Shown here in pieces: positions 27,607 through 36,946 of a stretch of DNA of 64,000 nt; the first letter of the stretch is position 1; every line of letters starts with the position of its first letter. The position numbers and the translations under genes are program-made. The notes beneath the pieces were generated by a model, which was not told the DNA's origin, did not search any database, and worked only from the letters and a program-made list of their open reading frames with translations. This DNA is from Cryptobacterium curtum DSM 15641 (lineage in GTDB: Bacteria; Actinomycetota; Coriobacteriia; Coriobacteriales; Eggerthellaceae): NCBI RefSeq assembly GCF_000023845.1, contig NC_013170.1:868001-932000 (forward strand). The letters are read 5' to 3'.

Positions 27607-28176
27607 TTATTCTCGTTCCGCCAGCGATTCGATATAAGCGACCAGCTGGTCGGTCGCTTCATCAAGGTTGTCATTAACAACCGTGTAATCATACTTCTTT
27701 TTCTGCGCAAGTTCCACTTCCGCTGTCGCCATGCGTTCAGCGATCGCTTCAGGAGTTTCACTTCCCCGACCTTCGAGGCGCGCACGCAGCTCTTCCATAC
27801 TTGGAGGAGCTATAAAAACCAGATGGCACTCTGGCATATAGCGTTTAACCTGAAAAGCACCTTGTACATCTATTTCAAGAATAACTTGAACACCCGCAGC
27901 TAAGCGCTCTTCTACGCTTGCGCGAGGCGTACCATATCGCGCGGTGTGCACCGAAGCCCATTCAAGGAAGCCATCTTGCGCAATAAGATCGTCGAATTGA
28001 TCGTCAGAAAGAAAGAAATATGAGACACCATCAACTTCCCCGGCACGAGGGGCACGGGTTGTAGCTGAAATGGAAACCCATGCATCGGGGACGCGGTCAA
28101 GGACACGCTTTACGAGTGTGCCCTTACCCGCGCCCGATGGACCTGAGATAACGAACAGGTTGCCAGTTCGCGACAC
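27607..28176 (-). CDS. gmk: Guanylate kinase
   Basis: 189 residues. Gmk phosphorylates GMP to GDP. The P-loop GPSGAGKGT is at 12-20, followed by the GMP-binding SISATTRAPRAGEVDGVSY segment and the LID with RLEGRGSE. Its start overlaps the mihF stop by one base, indicating coupled translation. Confidence 0.96.
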   Translation of the reverse strand: MSRTGNLFVISGPSGAGKGTLVKRVLDRVPDAWVSISATTRAPRAGEVDGVSYFFLSDDQFDDLIAQDGFLEWASVHTARYGTPRASVEERLAAGVQVILEIDVQGAFQVKRYMPECHLVFIAPPSMEELRARLEGRGSETPEAIAERMATAEVELAQKKKYDYTVVNDNLDEATDQLVAYIESLAERE

Positions 28177-28484
28177 TAACCGAGACGCTCCAGCAGGGAA
28201 GCTTCCTGGCGCTCGCCGAGACCGCGCAAACGACGGCTTTCAGCAATGTGCAGCTCAGCCATAACTTTCTCGGCCTTAGCCTTGCCATAGCCGGGAAGTG
28301 TCTCGATCAAGGTAGAAACCTTCATGCGACCCACAACGGGATCGTCTTTCATACCAAGAACTTTTTCCAAGGTGAGCTTGCCGCTCTTCAGATCGTCGCG
28401 GATCTCAGCACGCTTGATACGTGCAGCCTTGGCCTTTTCCAGAGCAGCCTTGCGTTCTTCCGGGGTAAGCTGAGGAATTGCCAT
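28176..28484 (-). CDS. mihF: Actinobacterial integration host factor, mIHF
   Basis: 102 residues. It is a small nucleoid-associated DNA-binding protein typical of Actinomycetota, unrelated to IHF/HU. It has a helical N-terminus (TPEERKAALEKAKAARIKRAE) and an H2TH-like C-terminal domain with LPGYGKAKAEKVM. An AAAGGAG-rich ribosome site precedes it. The pyrF-mihF-gmk-rpoZ order recalls the actinobacterial pyrF/mihF/gmk/rpoZ cluster and is a good taxonomic marker. Confidence 0.93.
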   Translation of the reverse strand: MAIPQLTPEERKAALEKAKAARIKRAEIRDDLKSGKLTLEKVLGMKDDPVVGRMKVSTLIETLPGYGKAKAEKVMAELHIAESRRLRGLGERQEASLLERLG

Positions 28485-28667
28485 CTCCAGATCTCCTTTG
28501 CTTTCTCATATGGGCACCCTATTGCGCCTTACCCATAGTAATACAAAAAATCCCTGTTCGTAGCCTTAATTTTTCGCCCGCGGTAATTACACATCCTCAA
28601 CTGGCATAAATTAACTGTCAGCGGACGGTAAAATCATTCGTTATCTGGCGGTTTCTAGCCTTTTGTA

Positions 28668-29396
28668 TTATTCCAAACTCGAAACAATTTCCTCAAATGC
28701 GGCAACGGGATCGCTCGCCTGCGTAATGGGGCGACCAATAACCAGATGCGAGGCGCCCTGAGCAATAGCAGAAGCTGGATCAGCCACACGGCTCTGATCG
28801 TCGAGAGCCGATCCACGTGGTCGTACACCAGGTGTCACAATATATGCATCGGGCCCAAGTAGTACACGCAGAGCTGACGCTTCCTGGGGAGACGCAACCA
28901 CACCGTGTGCCTGCGCGGTATATGCCAAGCGCGCCATGGCTTGCACTTGATCGGCAATCGGCAGAGCAATATTAAGCGATGAAAGAGCAGCTTGATTCAT
29001 GCTCGTAAGCACCGTAATGCCAAGCATGACGGGAGGTTCACTCCCCCCTTCAGCAGCTGCCTTATTGGCACCCTGTACCGCAGCGCGCATCATTTCTTCG
29101 CCGCCTAAGGTATGCATGGTCAACATATCGGCACCGGCATGCGTAGCGGATGCCGCAGCACCAAACACCTGATGTGGAATATCATGGAACTTCAGATCGA
29201 GAAATATATTGAAGCCACGTTCTTTTAAATCGTGAATGATAGAAGGACCAAGCGCATAAAAGAGCGTCATGCCAACTTTCAGCCACCGTGCGTGACCAGC
29301 AAGTATATCGGCAAGTTCAAGCGCGCGGTCTTTTTCACAATCAAGCGCCACGATAATGCGCTCACGTGCTGGTGCGTTTTGCCATGGAATTAGCAT
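28668..29396 (-). CDS. pyrF: Orotidine 5'-phosphate decarboxylase
   Basis: 242 residues. PyrF makes UMP from OMP, the last de novo step. The catalytic motif DLKFHDIPHQV is present, with VALDCEKD near the start and GVRPRG at the phosphate loop. Its start overlaps the pyrD stop by 7 bp. A 183-bp gap separates it from mihF. It is the last gene of the pyr operon. Confidence 0.95.
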   Translation of the reverse strand: MLIPWQNAPARERIIVALDCEKDRALELADILAGHARWLKVGMTLFYALGPSIIHDLKERGFNIFLDLKFHDIPHQVFGAAASATHAGADMLTMHTLGGEEMMRAAVQGANKAAAEGGSEPPVMLGITVLTSMNQAALSSLNIALPIADQVQAMARLAYTAQAHGVVASPQEASALRVLLGPDAYIVTPGVRPRGSALDDQSRVADPASAIAQGASHLVIGRPITQASDPVAAFEEIVSSLE

Positions 29397-30307
29397 TGCA
29401 ACCCCCCTACTAAATCGTTGACATCGTCAACACCCTGACGTTCGCAGTAGGCTTGAATACCATCTATCACCTGCTGTGTTGCAAAGGGGTTCATGAAATT
29501 TGCCGTCCCGACTGCTACTGCTGTTGCCCCAGCAAGCATGAATTCCACCGCATCGGTGCCATTGGTGATACCGCCCATACCAAGCAGCGGCAGTGAAACA
29601 GCGCGGCTCACTTCCCACACCATGCGCAGCGCCACTGGCTTGACGGCTGGACCAGACAAGCCACCCACCACACGGGCAAGAACCGGCGTGCGACTGTCTG
29701 CATCAATAGCCATACCGAGCAGAGTATTAATGAGTGAAATAGCATCGGCGCCCGCCGCTTCTGCAGCACGCGCGATTTCAGCAATATCCGTCACATTAGG
29801 AGAAAGCTTAACGATCATCGGGCGATTGGTTACAGCACGACAGCCTGACACTACCGTTTCGACGCCATCACACGTCGTCCCGAACGTCATACCACCTGCA
29901 TCAACATTCGGACAACTGATATTTACCTCGTAAGCACTCACCCGGTCGTCTTCTTCAAGCGCCTCAATAACCTGCACATATTCCTGCGGACTATGACCAG
30001 ATACATTCACGATAACCGGCACGTCATACTGCGCCAGCCAGGCAAGATCGCCAGCACGCAGAGCAGCAACGCCGGGGTTTTGCAATCCAATGGAATTAAG
30101 CATGCCGGAAGGAGTTTCCGCAATACGAGGTGCATCATTTCCCGCCCAGCCTGAAAGGGATACGCCCTTTGTCGTAACCGCACCAAGGATGTCAACGGAT
30201 ACAAACGGATGATATTCACGACCAGCCGCATACGTCCCCGACGCAACCGTCACGGGGTTTTTCATCGCTAGGCCGCCGAGATTAACCGCGAAATTAACCG
30301 CTGTCAT
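29390..30307 (-). CDS. pyrD: Dihydroorotate dehydrogenase, class 1B catalytic subunit
   Basis: 305 residues. PyrD oxidises dihydroorotate to orotate with FMN. Motifs include NPVTVASGTY, catalytic Cys in VNISCPNV, and GMGGI and ATAVAVGTAN for FMN phosphate. Pairing with PyrK defines the NAD-dependent 1B class. ATG 30307 overlaps the pyrK stop in ATGA; a GTG two codons upstream is in frame but unnecessary. Confidence 0.95.
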   Translation of the reverse strand: MTAVNFAVNLGGLAMKNPVTVASGTYAAGREYHPFVSVDILGAVTTKGVSLSGWAGNDAPRIAETPSGMLNSIGLQNPGVAALRAGDLAWLAQYDVPVIVNVSGHSPQEYVQVIEALEEDDRVSAYEVNISCPNVDAGGMTFGTTCDGVETVVSGCRAVTNRPMIVKLSPNVTDIAEIARAAEAAGADAISLINTLLGMAIDADSRTPVLARVVGGLSGPAVKPVALRMVWEVSRAVSLPLLGMGGITNGTDAVEFMLAGATAVAVGTANFMNPFATQQVIDGIQAYCERQGVDDVNDLVGGLQC

Positions 30308-31092
30308 GACCACACCACCTCACGTGCATTAAAGATAGGGCCATCAACACAGGCGCGTTGTCTTCCTTTCGATGTTTCAACCACACAGGAAAGGCAGGCG
30401 CCCACACCACATGCCATGCGACGTTCAAGCGATACTTCGCAATAAACGCCTGCCTGATGTGCTGTATCGGCAATGCGGCGCATGAGTGGTTCAGGTCCGC
30501 AGCACGCAACCAGATCATAGTGATGAGCTTCGAGCAATTCAGCAGCAGGAATGGTGCAGAATCCCGCCACACCAGAGCTACCGTCATCGGTAGCAACATG
30601 AATGTGTGCTCCCGTTGCTTCAAAGCGATCAAGCGTTACAAGGGTATTCTTTGTTTGAGCGCCAAGCACTACATCAACTACTACCCCAGCGCTCACAAGT
30701 ACTCGCGTTTGCATAAGCAATGGTGCGGCACCCACGCCGCCTCCCACAATAAGCACCCGCGTGATGTCTTGTGGCAGTGACCACCCCCGACCAACTGGCC
30801 CGATATTATCAACCAGCTGGTTTGCAACAAGGTGTGTCATATGGCGGCTACCAAACCCGCGCTCTTGATAGAGAACATCAAGGCAGCCAGACGGAACAAC
30901 GACATCGTAAATCGAAAAAGGTCGCCGCAGAATATGGCCCTCCATACCCGGCACGCGCAGGTGGATAAACTGTCCCGGTTGAACTGTTTGGGCAATGCGC
31001 GGTGATTCGATACGCATGACATACAGGTTTGGACCAACCGCGCTGTTCTCGATAATGCGACCCGTCTCACAGACGAGTTCGGCTCTCTCCAT
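30304..31092 (-). CDS. pyrK: Dihydroorotate dehydrogenase electron-transfer subunit PyrK
   Basis: 262 residues. PyrK passes electrons from PyrD to NAD through FAD and a 2Fe-2S centre. FAD motif RRPFSIYD, NAD-binding GGGVGAAPL and 2Fe-2S cysteines in CGVGACLSC plus a later Cys near CVDGP are all visible. AAGGGGAAGC precedes ATG 31092. A 191-bp gap with a hairpin separates it from pyrC. Confidence 0.94.
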   Translation of the reverse strand: MERAELVCETGRIIENSAVGPNLYVMRIESPRIAQTVQPGQFIHLRVPGMEGHILRRPFSIYDVVVPSGCLDVLYQERGFGSRHMTHLVANQLVDNIGPVGRGWSLPQDITRVLIVGGGVGAAPLLMQTRVLVSAGVVVDVVLGAQTKNTLVTLDRFEATGAHIHVATDDGSSGVAGFCTIPAAELLEAHHYDLVACCGPEPLMRRIADTAHQAGVYCEVSLERRMACGVGACLSCVVETSKGRQRACVDGPIFNAREVVWS

Positions 31093-31119
31093 TGCTTCCC
31101 CTTAGGTTTTTCTACTGAT

Positions 31120-31150
31120 GGTGGGTATTCATCACTTCAGAATACCCACC
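31120..31150 (-). other. 11-bp hairpin in the pyrC-pyrK gap
   Basis: GGTGGGTATTC and GAATACCCACC form a perfect 11-bp stem with a 9-nt loop, 27 nt before pyrK. No U-tract follows, so a processing or stability role fits better than termination. Confidence 0.55.
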
Positions 31151-31283
31151 AGTTATCCCGTATGCGGGCATGTGCTCGCCTTAAACAAGCCCTGGTCACT
31201 GCCGATAATGTGCGCCACTATCGCCTCTATCCACTGCAAGCACGCTTACGCTTAAGACAGATCTCAGTACGTGTTTCTCCTAC

Positions 31284-32576
31284 TTAGACAAGAATTTTGC
31301 CGTCCTGCATCTTGGCAACGCCAGCAACATACACATCAGTTGCGCGACCATGCAGCTGAGCGCCGATAAAACCGGAGTTTTTCGCCTTGCTCTGGAAGTC
31401 TTCGACCGTGACGGTCCAATTGGCTTCAGGGTCGAAAACCGTCAGGTCAGCTGGACTGTCTGGCTGAATCGATACTTGCTCAACCTGAAGAATACGGCGA
31501 GGGGCGATAGCCATCGCTTCCACCATACGAGAACAATCGATAACACCCGTTTCGACAAGCTGGGTCCAAACAAGCGCGAGCGATGTTTCAAGACCGGTCA
31601 TGCCAAAAGCAGCAATCTCAAATTCGCAATCCTTTTCCCAATCGGTATGGGGCGCATGGTCGGTAGCAATAGCATCAATCGTGCCATTAGCAAGCGCCGC
31701 GATAAGCGCGTCGTTGTCGGCCTGTGTGCGTAGCGGCGGGTTAACCTTCAAATTTGTGTTGTACGTTTCATCGAGCGCATCTTCATTCAAGAACAGATGA
31801 TGTGGAGTAACTTCACACGTAACAGGCAGGCCTTCGGCTTTTGCCCGACGCACCTCTTCAACACCGCGCGCGGTGGTAATGTGCTGAATGTGCAGATGAG
31901 TCCCGGTAAGGCGACAGAGGGCAATATCGCGTGCGATCTGGAGTTCTTCACCCGCTGCGGGCCAGCCAAGAATACCAAGGCGAGTTGACGCAGCACCTTC
32001 GTTGATTTGTCCCGCTCCAACGAGACCAGTATCTTGGCAGTGCGACATAACTGCTCGCCCGAACTGGTGCGCATAATCCATGACTAAGCGCATAATGCCC
32101 GCATCTTGTGGACTTCCCCCATCATCGGTGAATGCCACCGCACCGTGCTTGACCATATCTCCCATTTCGGAAATGATCTCACCCTTGCGACCATGCGTCA
32201 GAGTGCCAGAAACATGAACGCGACAAGCACCTTCGCGGGCGGCAATACCTTTAACCGCTTCGACCGCTACCCCATTATCAATGGCTGGTTCAGTGTTCGG
32301 CATACAGCAAACTGCCGTAAAGCCACCATGCACTGCTGCACGGGTACCGCTTGCAATATCTTCTTTCTGCTCGCCGCCGGGCTCGCGTAAATGAACATGC
32401 ATATCTACCAAGCCAGGGACAAGATACTTACCTGACAGGTCACGTACGGTCGCACCTTCTGTCGCGAGGTCGTGGCCAACCTCGACAATACGGCCGTCTT
32501 CGATACGTACATCACACACGCCATCGAGCGCCACCTGCGGATCAACAACATGCGCTCCTTTAAGCAGTAAAGCCAT
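31284..32576 (-). CDS. pyrC: Dihydroorotase
   Basis: 430 residues. PyrC is the amidohydrolase that cyclises carbamoyl aspartate. The metal-binding DMHVHLREPG and the later ATDHAPH are present, as expected for type I long dihydroorotases. ATG 32576 has GGGAGGG upstream and lies inside the pyrB 3' end (17-bp overlap); a 19-residue upstream extension is rejected. Confidence 0.95.
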   Translation of the reverse strand: MALLLKGAHVVDPQVALDGVCDVRIEDGRIVEVGHDLATEGATVRDLSGKYLVPGLVDMHVHLREPGGEQKEDIASGTRAAVHGGFTAVCCMPNTEPAIDNGVAVEAVKGIAAREGACRVHVSGTLTHGRKGEIISEMGDMVKHGAVAFTDDGGSPQDAGIMRLVMDYAHQFGRAVMSHCQDTGLVGAGQINEGAASTRLGILGWPAAGEELQIARDIALCRLTGTHLHIQHITTARGVEEVRRAKAEGLPVTCEVTPHHLFLNEDALDETYNTNLKVNPPLRTQADNDALIAALANGTIDAIATDHAPHTDWEKDCEFEIAAFGMTGLETSLALVWTQLVETGVIDCSRMVEAMAIAPRRILQVEQVSIQPDSPADLTVFDPEANWTVTVEDFQSKAKNSGFIGAQLHGRATDVYVAGVAKMQDGKILV

Positions 32577-33504
32577 TTTCGCTCCCTCCCAGCAGCAGAT
32601 ACAGCGCTGCCATACGTGTGCAGATACCGGCATACACCTGATCGAGAATCATCGAACGACTCGGGTGATCTGCCATGTAACTATCAAGTTCAACACCGCG
32701 GTTGATGGGCCCCGGATGACAAATAATGGCATCAGGACGCATTAGTTGTTCGCGTTGACGCGTAAGTCCGAAAAGCATGTTGTACTCACGCAGACTCGGG
32801 AATGGTGCTCCCTCTAACCGTTCACGCTGAATACGCAGCATATATACGACATCCAGTTCAGGCAAAACCGCATCAAGATCGGCGGTAACCGCATCGGCAC
32901 CGAGCAATTCTGGCATAGCCGGCAACAAGGTATTCGGTGCAATCAAGGTGACGGTACAACCCATAATTTTTAACGCCGGTACAAGCGAGCCCGCAACTCG
33001 TGAATGACCGATGTCACCCACAATACCAACCGAAAGACCCTCAAGCGTTCCTTTCGCCCGCCAAATGGAAAACAAATCCAAAAGCGCCTGAGTGGGGTGA
33101 TTGTGCTTGCCGTCGCCTGCATCAATCACAGCCGCATCGGTATGCTGCGAAATTAAATGGGGAACACCAGCATGTTTGTCACGCACAATGACCATATCGA
33201 TTTTGTAGGCATCAAGCGTTTCAAGGGTATCAACAAGACTTTCGCCCTTCACTAACGACGTACTCTTGCCCCCAAAGTTCAAGCTATCGCACGATAAACG
33301 CTTTTCAGCCAGTTCAAAGCTTGAACGCGTACGGGTCGACGGTTCATTAAACATATTGACAACCGTCATGCCCTTGAGCAGCGGCACCTTCTTAATCTTG
33401 CGTTCATTGACTTCCATGAAGGAAACCGCAGTTTCAAGCAGTTGCATAATGTCATCTGCCGAATATTCGCGAATATCAATGAGATTCTTATGATTGAAAG
33501 CCAT
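32560..33504 (-). CDS. pyrB: Aspartate carbamoyltransferase catalytic subunit
   Basis: 314 residues. PyrB joins carbamoyl phosphate to aspartate. It carries the carbamoyl-phosphate motif NEPSTRTRSSFE and HPTQALLD. No pyrI regulatory gene is adjacent, as normal in Gram-positive operons. Its ATG overlaps the pyrR stop by one base (TAATG), giving coupled translation. Confidence 0.95.
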   Translation of the reverse strand: MAFNHKNLIDIREYSADDIMQLLETAVSFMEVNERKIKKVPLLKGMTVVNMFNEPSTRTRSSFELAEKRLSCDSLNFGGKSTSLVKGESLVDTLETLDAYKIDMVIVRDKHAGVPHLISQHTDAAVIDAGDGKHNHPTQALLDLFSIWRAKGTLEGLSVGIVGDIGHSRVAGSLVPALKIMGCTVTLIAPNTLLPAMPELLGADAVTADLDAVLPELDVVYMLRIQRERLEGAPFPSLREYNMLFGLTRQREQLMRPDAIICHPGPINRGVELDSYMADHPSRSMILDQVYAGICTRMAALYLLLGGSENGFTA

Positions 33505-34094
33505 TACTCATTCCCTCCCAAAGGAGCCGCACCGGCACGCGACCCCGGCTCAACGGTAAAAACGTCCACCTCAGATCGTCCGTCGACTTCCTCAAGGAAC
33601 AGACGCACGCTTTCATCAGCTGCTGATGGCACGTTTTTACCAACGTAGTCAGCACGAATGGGCAGCTCGCGATGACCACGATCAACAAGCACGGCAAGCT
33701 GTACGGTCTGTGGGCGTCCAAGGTCCATGAGCGCATCGAGCGCTGCACGGATCGTGCGACCGGTAAAGAGAATGTCATCGACAAGCACAATATGCTTGCC
33801 GTCGATATCAAAGGGGATGTTTGTACCATGTACCTCGGGGGCAAGGTGAGTAAGATAATCGTCGCGATAGAAGCTGATATCTAGATGGCCTAAGGGAATG
33901 TCCACCCCCTCAATATCTGCTATCTTACGAACGAGTTTTTCAGCTAGCATGTCACCACGTGTGACGATACCAACCAGCGCCAAATCCTTGGTGCCATGGT
34001 TCACTTCCAGCACTTGATGTGCAATACGTGTCAGCGAACGTTCGATTTCTGCAGCATCCATGCACACAGAACTCGCTTGTCGGTTTCTGTTCAT
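33504..34094 (-). CDS. pyrR: Bifunctional pyrimidine regulator / uracil phosphoribosyltransferase PyrR
   Basis: 196 residues. PyrR binds pyr mRNA in a UMP/UTP-dependent manner and may salvage uracil. The PRPP loop [20 protein letters not shown] is diagnostic. ATG 34094 follows GAGAGGAG at 5 nt; GTG 34100 is possible. As first gene of the operon, downstream of an attenuator and PyrR-type hairpin, it should control its own operon. Confidence 0.95.
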   Translation of the reverse strand: MNRNRQASSVCMDAAEIERSLTRIAHQVLEVNHGTKDLALVGIVTRGDMLAEKLVRKIADIEGVDIPLGHLDISFYRDDYLTHLAPEVHGTNIPFDIDGKHIVLVDDILFTGRTIRAALDALMDLGRPQTVQLAVLVDRGHRELPIRADYVGKNVPSAADESVRLFLEEVDGRSEVDVFTVEPGSRAGAAPLGGNE

Positions 34095-34324
34095 ACACAC
34101 TCCTCTCAGTCATGAGTGCGTACAGAACGACCTTGTGCCGATGGGACGCCCCCGCTCCATCGTGCCCGCCGCAGGGCATAAAAAATGCCTTTGCGACAGA
34201 CAAAGGCTCCTCGTTCAAGAAAGACGCTTTAGCTTTTACTACACGCGCCTTGCAAGCCTTGTCGGTCTCTCTGTACCGCTTTTAAAGACGCTTGCATATA
34301 ACCACAGATAGGCGCGCTTGGCAA
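34095..34324 (-). promoter_or_regulatory. pyr operon promoter and PyrR-binding leader
   Basis: On the minus strand TTGCCA (34319-34324), an 18-nt spacer and TATATG (34295-34300) form a promoter. The leader then forms CGGT-ACAGAGAG-ACCG (34263-34278). CAGAGAG and the later AGGCTTGCAAGG resemble known PyrR anti-antiterminator loops. The attenuator follows 55 nt later. The decamer AAGCGTCTTT occurs on both sides, perhaps as alternative pairing partners. Confidence 0.6.
34179..34207 (-). terminator. Attenuator terminator of the pyr operon
   Basis: GCCTTTG, a 7-nt loop and CAAAGGC are followed by ATTTTTTAT on the minus strand, 85 nt before pyrR. It fits PyrR-controlled transcription attenuation. 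Confidence 0.75.
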
Positions 34325-34326
34325 GG

Positions 34327-34359
34327 AAAAGCACGAAGATACAATATCCTCGTGCTTTT
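34327..34359 (-). terminator. Bidirectional terminator after the oxidoreductase operon
   Basis: AAAAGCACGA and TCGTGCTTTT pair around a 13-nt loop, with T-runs on both strands. It lies between the oxidoreductase gamma gene and the pyr promoter. The 34360-34530 stretch holds nothing else I can see. Confidence 0.75.
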
Positions 34360-34530
34360 ATTCTTTACCGCTGCTTTTCCGTACCATACAGGAATTCTTA
34401 TTAAGCAGTACCTACCTCAAGTTTGCGAAAGTCCCGTCATGTGCGCGTGTCCGCCAGACCCGTCAAGTAGGTAAGCAGCCAGTAAGATAGAGGACGCCAT
34501 CAAGTCCACCATGAGCAGCTATGACGAAAA

Positions 34531-35064
34531 CTACAGCTCTATCCCTAAGGCCAGTGCCTTCTGATTGGGCTCGAGCAGATTTTTTTTGCGCGCTGGGATA
34601 ACGGCGCGCAGCGCTTCATCAATACTTTCCCGCTTACAAAAGCCCGTCTCACGGAAGGCTTTACCCGTAAGAATGACGTTAGCGAGTTTTGGAAAACCGT
34701 TTTCTTCAGCCAGATGTGTCGCAGGCAGGCGATATATGGTGATGTCATCACGCCCATCGACCTCTTCAACAAGAGTGCTATCAACAATCAGCAACCCACC
34801 TGGTTTGATAGTCCCCATGAATTTCGCCACACTGGGTTGGTTCATGGCAATAACCACATCCGGATCGGTCACGAGCGGGCTGCCAATAGGCGTATCCGAA
34901 ACACAAACGCTACAGTTGCAGGTGCCACCACGCATTTCAGGACCATAACTTGGAAGCCAAGAGACTTCTCTTCCTTCCTGCAAGCCTGCCTGAGCAATGA
35001 TTTTACCTGCAAACAGAAGCCCCTGTCCGCCAAAACCAGCAAGGATGAATGAGGTCTGCGCCAT
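34531..35064 (-). CDS. 2-oxoacid:ferredoxin oxidoreductase, gamma subunit
   Basis: 177 residues. It is the gamma subunit of a four-subunit 2-oxoacid:ferredoxin oxidoreductase. The N-terminal AGFGGQGLLFAGKIIA and SYGPEMRGG stretches are family hallmarks. It lies 2 bp after the beta gene and is last in the ferredoxin-alpha-beta-gamma operon. Substrate class (2-ketoisovalerate or 2-oxoglutarate) cannot be settled from this subunit. Confidence 0.93.
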   Translation of the reverse strand: MAQTSFILAGFGGQGLLFAGKIIAQAGLQEGREVSWLPSYGPEMRGGTCNCSVCVSDTPIGSPLVTDPDVVIAMNQPSVAKFMGTIKPGGLLIVDSTLVEEVDGRDDITIYRLPATHLAEENGFPKLANVILTGKAFRETGFCKRESIDEALRAVIPARKKNLLEPNQKALALGIEL

Positions 35065-35066
35065 AG

Positions 35067-35882
35067 CTAGTCTTCCTTCTTGCCTGCCTGCGCACGAGCC
35101 GCAGCAGCATCGCTCGCAGTATCAAAACCTTCAGCAACAACGTCGCGGTACACCCCAAGCGGATAGTATGAAAGCATGTTGTCTTCCATCCAATTGATCG
35201 CCTCTAAGGGAGTCATACCCCAGTTGGTGGGACATGTACCGACAATTTCGATCATGGTATAGCCACGGTTTGCGAGCTGATATTCAAACGCTTTGCGAAT
35301 AGCGCGCTTGGCCTTCCGCACCTGTGCGGGATTACCCACCGAAACACGTTCGAGATACGCAACGCCGTCAAGCTGAGCAAGCAGCTCACAAACGCGAATA
35401 GGAAATCCCGCTTCAGCCACATCACGCCCATAGGGGCTTGTCTGCGTTACTTGCTGCGGTAGTGTAGTAGGTGCCATCTGCCCGCCGGTCATACCATAGA
35501 TAGCATTGTTGTAAAAAATGACCGTAATATTTTCGCCACGGGTAGCAGCATGAATGGTTTCAGCCATACCAATGCTTGCGAGGTCGCCGTCGCCCTGGTA
35601 AGCGAATACGGCATTGTTGGGAAGTACGCGTTTGACAGCAGTTGCGACAGCGGGAGCGCGCCCATGTGCCGCCTCTATCATGTCGCATCCAAAGTAGTCG
35701 TATGCCATCACACTGCAACCGACCGGTGCTACGCCAACCGTCTTGCCTTCGATATCAAGTTTATCCATTGCTTCTGACACAAGACGATGAACGATACCAT
35801 GCCCACAGCCGGGGCAATAATGTGTTTGAACGGGCAACAGCGATGCTGGCCGCTCGAAAATAACTTTTTCTGTTTCTGCCAT
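35067..35882 (-). CDS. 2-oxoacid:ferredoxin oxidoreductase, beta (TPP) subunit
   Basis: 271 residues. It is the thiamine-diphosphate-binding beta subunit. The TPP/Mg motif runs from GDGDLASIG to the NN of FYNNAIYGMTGGQMAPTT. An N-terminal CPGCGHG is typical of this family and supplies cysteines for a 4Fe-4S cluster. It lies 2 bp after the alpha gene. It converts 2-oxoacid plus CoA to acyl-CoA, CO2 and reduced ferredoxin. Confidence 0.94.
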   Translation of the reverse strand: MAETEKVIFERPASLLPVQTHYCPGCGHGIVHRLVSEAMDKLDIEGKTVGVAPVGCSVMAYDYFGCDMIEAAHGRAPAVATAVKRVLPNNAVFAYQGDGDLASIGMAETIHAATRGENITVIFYNNAIYGMTGGQMAPTTLPQQVTQTSPYGRDVAEAGFPIRVCELLAQLDGVAYLERVSVGNPAQVRKAKRAIRKAFEYQLANRGYTMIEIVGTCPTNWGMTPLEAINWMEDNMLSYYPLGVYRDVVAEGFDTASDAAAARAQAGKKED

Positions 35883-35884
35883 GG

Positions 35885-36946
35885 TTACACCGTCCTCTCA
35901 GCCGCGCGCTCAATAGCGGCAAGAACGCCTTCAGGAGTAGGAATCATGCCACCCGTGCGACCATAGAACGAAACCGGACGTTCGTCGTGAATCGCTAAGC
36001 GAATATCATCAATCATCTGCCCCATGCTCATCTCAACGGAAAGAAATGCCTTCACATGGTCAAGCATTTCCTGCAAAGCATCGTTAGGATATGGCCAAAG
36101 CGTGATCGGACGCAGTAAGCCGGCTGATATACCTTCCTCACGTGCCTTCAAAACGGCACTGCGCGCAATACGAGCACTGGCACCAAATGCCACAACAACA
36201 TATTCGGCATCTTCAAGCATGAACCCTTCGAAGCGCTGTTCGGATTGTTCAATGCGTTCGTAGCGTTCGTAGCGTGCAAGTAAGCTTTTCTCGAGCTTAT
36301 CAGGCTTGAGATAGAGCGAGTTTGCAATATTATGCGGCCGAGCACCACCGTGTCCTGATGTCGCCCACGGCTTTTCGGGAAGCTCGCCTTTTTCTTCAGG
36401 CAACTTGACTGCTTCCATCATCTGACCCAGCAGCCCATCGGCAAGAATAATTACCGGCATACGATATTCGTCAGCTTTATCAAATGCCAAATAGGTCAGA
36501 TCAGCCATTTCTTGCACAGTCGACGGCGCGTAGACAATGTGTCGAGAATCACCATGACCCATGGCGCGCGTTGCTTGCCAGTAATCTTGCTGTGAGGGCT
36601 GAATACTGCCAAGACCTGGGCCGCCACGCTCAACATTGACGATTACACCTGGAAGATCGGCGCCAGCCATGTAAGAAATCCCTTCACCCTTTAAAGAAAT
36701 TCCCGGAGAAGAAGACGAGGTCATAGCTCGCGCACCTGCCGCCGCGGCACCATAGAGCATATTGATTGCTGAGATTTCGCTTTCTGCCTGCAAAAAGGCT
36801 CCACCAATACGCGGCATAACCTTGCTCATATAAGCAGCGATTTCTGTCTGGGGCGTAATGGGATAGCCGAAGTAAAAGCGACATCCGGCACGCAGCGCAG
36901 CAGCTGCGAGCGCTTCGTTACCTTTCATTAAAACCTTATCGCCCAT
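35885..36946 (-). CDS. vorB: 2-oxoacid:ferredoxin oxidoreductase, alpha subunit (VorB type)
   Basis: 353 residues. It is the alpha subunit holding the pyrimidine-binding and transketolase C-like domains. MKGNEALAAAALRAGC, FGYPITPQTEI and SSSPGISLKGEG closely match proteins named VorB in clostridia (2-ketoisovalerate class), though 2-oxoglutarate enzymes are related. ATG 36946 overlaps the ferredoxin stop by one base. A role in branched-chain amino-acid fermentation or biosynthetic carboxylation is inferred. Confidence 0.9.
   Translation of the reverse strand: MGDKVLMKGNEALAAAALRAGCRFYFGYPITPQTEIAAYMSKVMPRIGGAFLQAESEISAINMLYGAAAAGARAMTSSSSPGISLKGEGISYMAGADLPGVIVNVERGGPGLGSIQPSQQDYWQATRAMGHGDSRHIVYAPSTVQEMADLTYLAFDKADEYRMPVIILADGLLGQMMEAVKLPEEKGELPEKPWATSGHGGARPHNIANSLYLKPDKLEKSLLARYERYERIEQSEQRFEGFMLEDAEYVVVAFGASARIARSAVLKAREEGISAGLLRPITLWPYPNDALQEMLDHVKAFLSVEMSMGQMIDDIRLAIHDERPVSFYGRTGGMIPTPEGVLAAIERAAERTV

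Noticed and set aside
31120-31150. Intrinsic terminator before pyrK
   Set aside because: The stem is strong but no U-tract follows on either strand, and pyrK needs read-through from pyrC.
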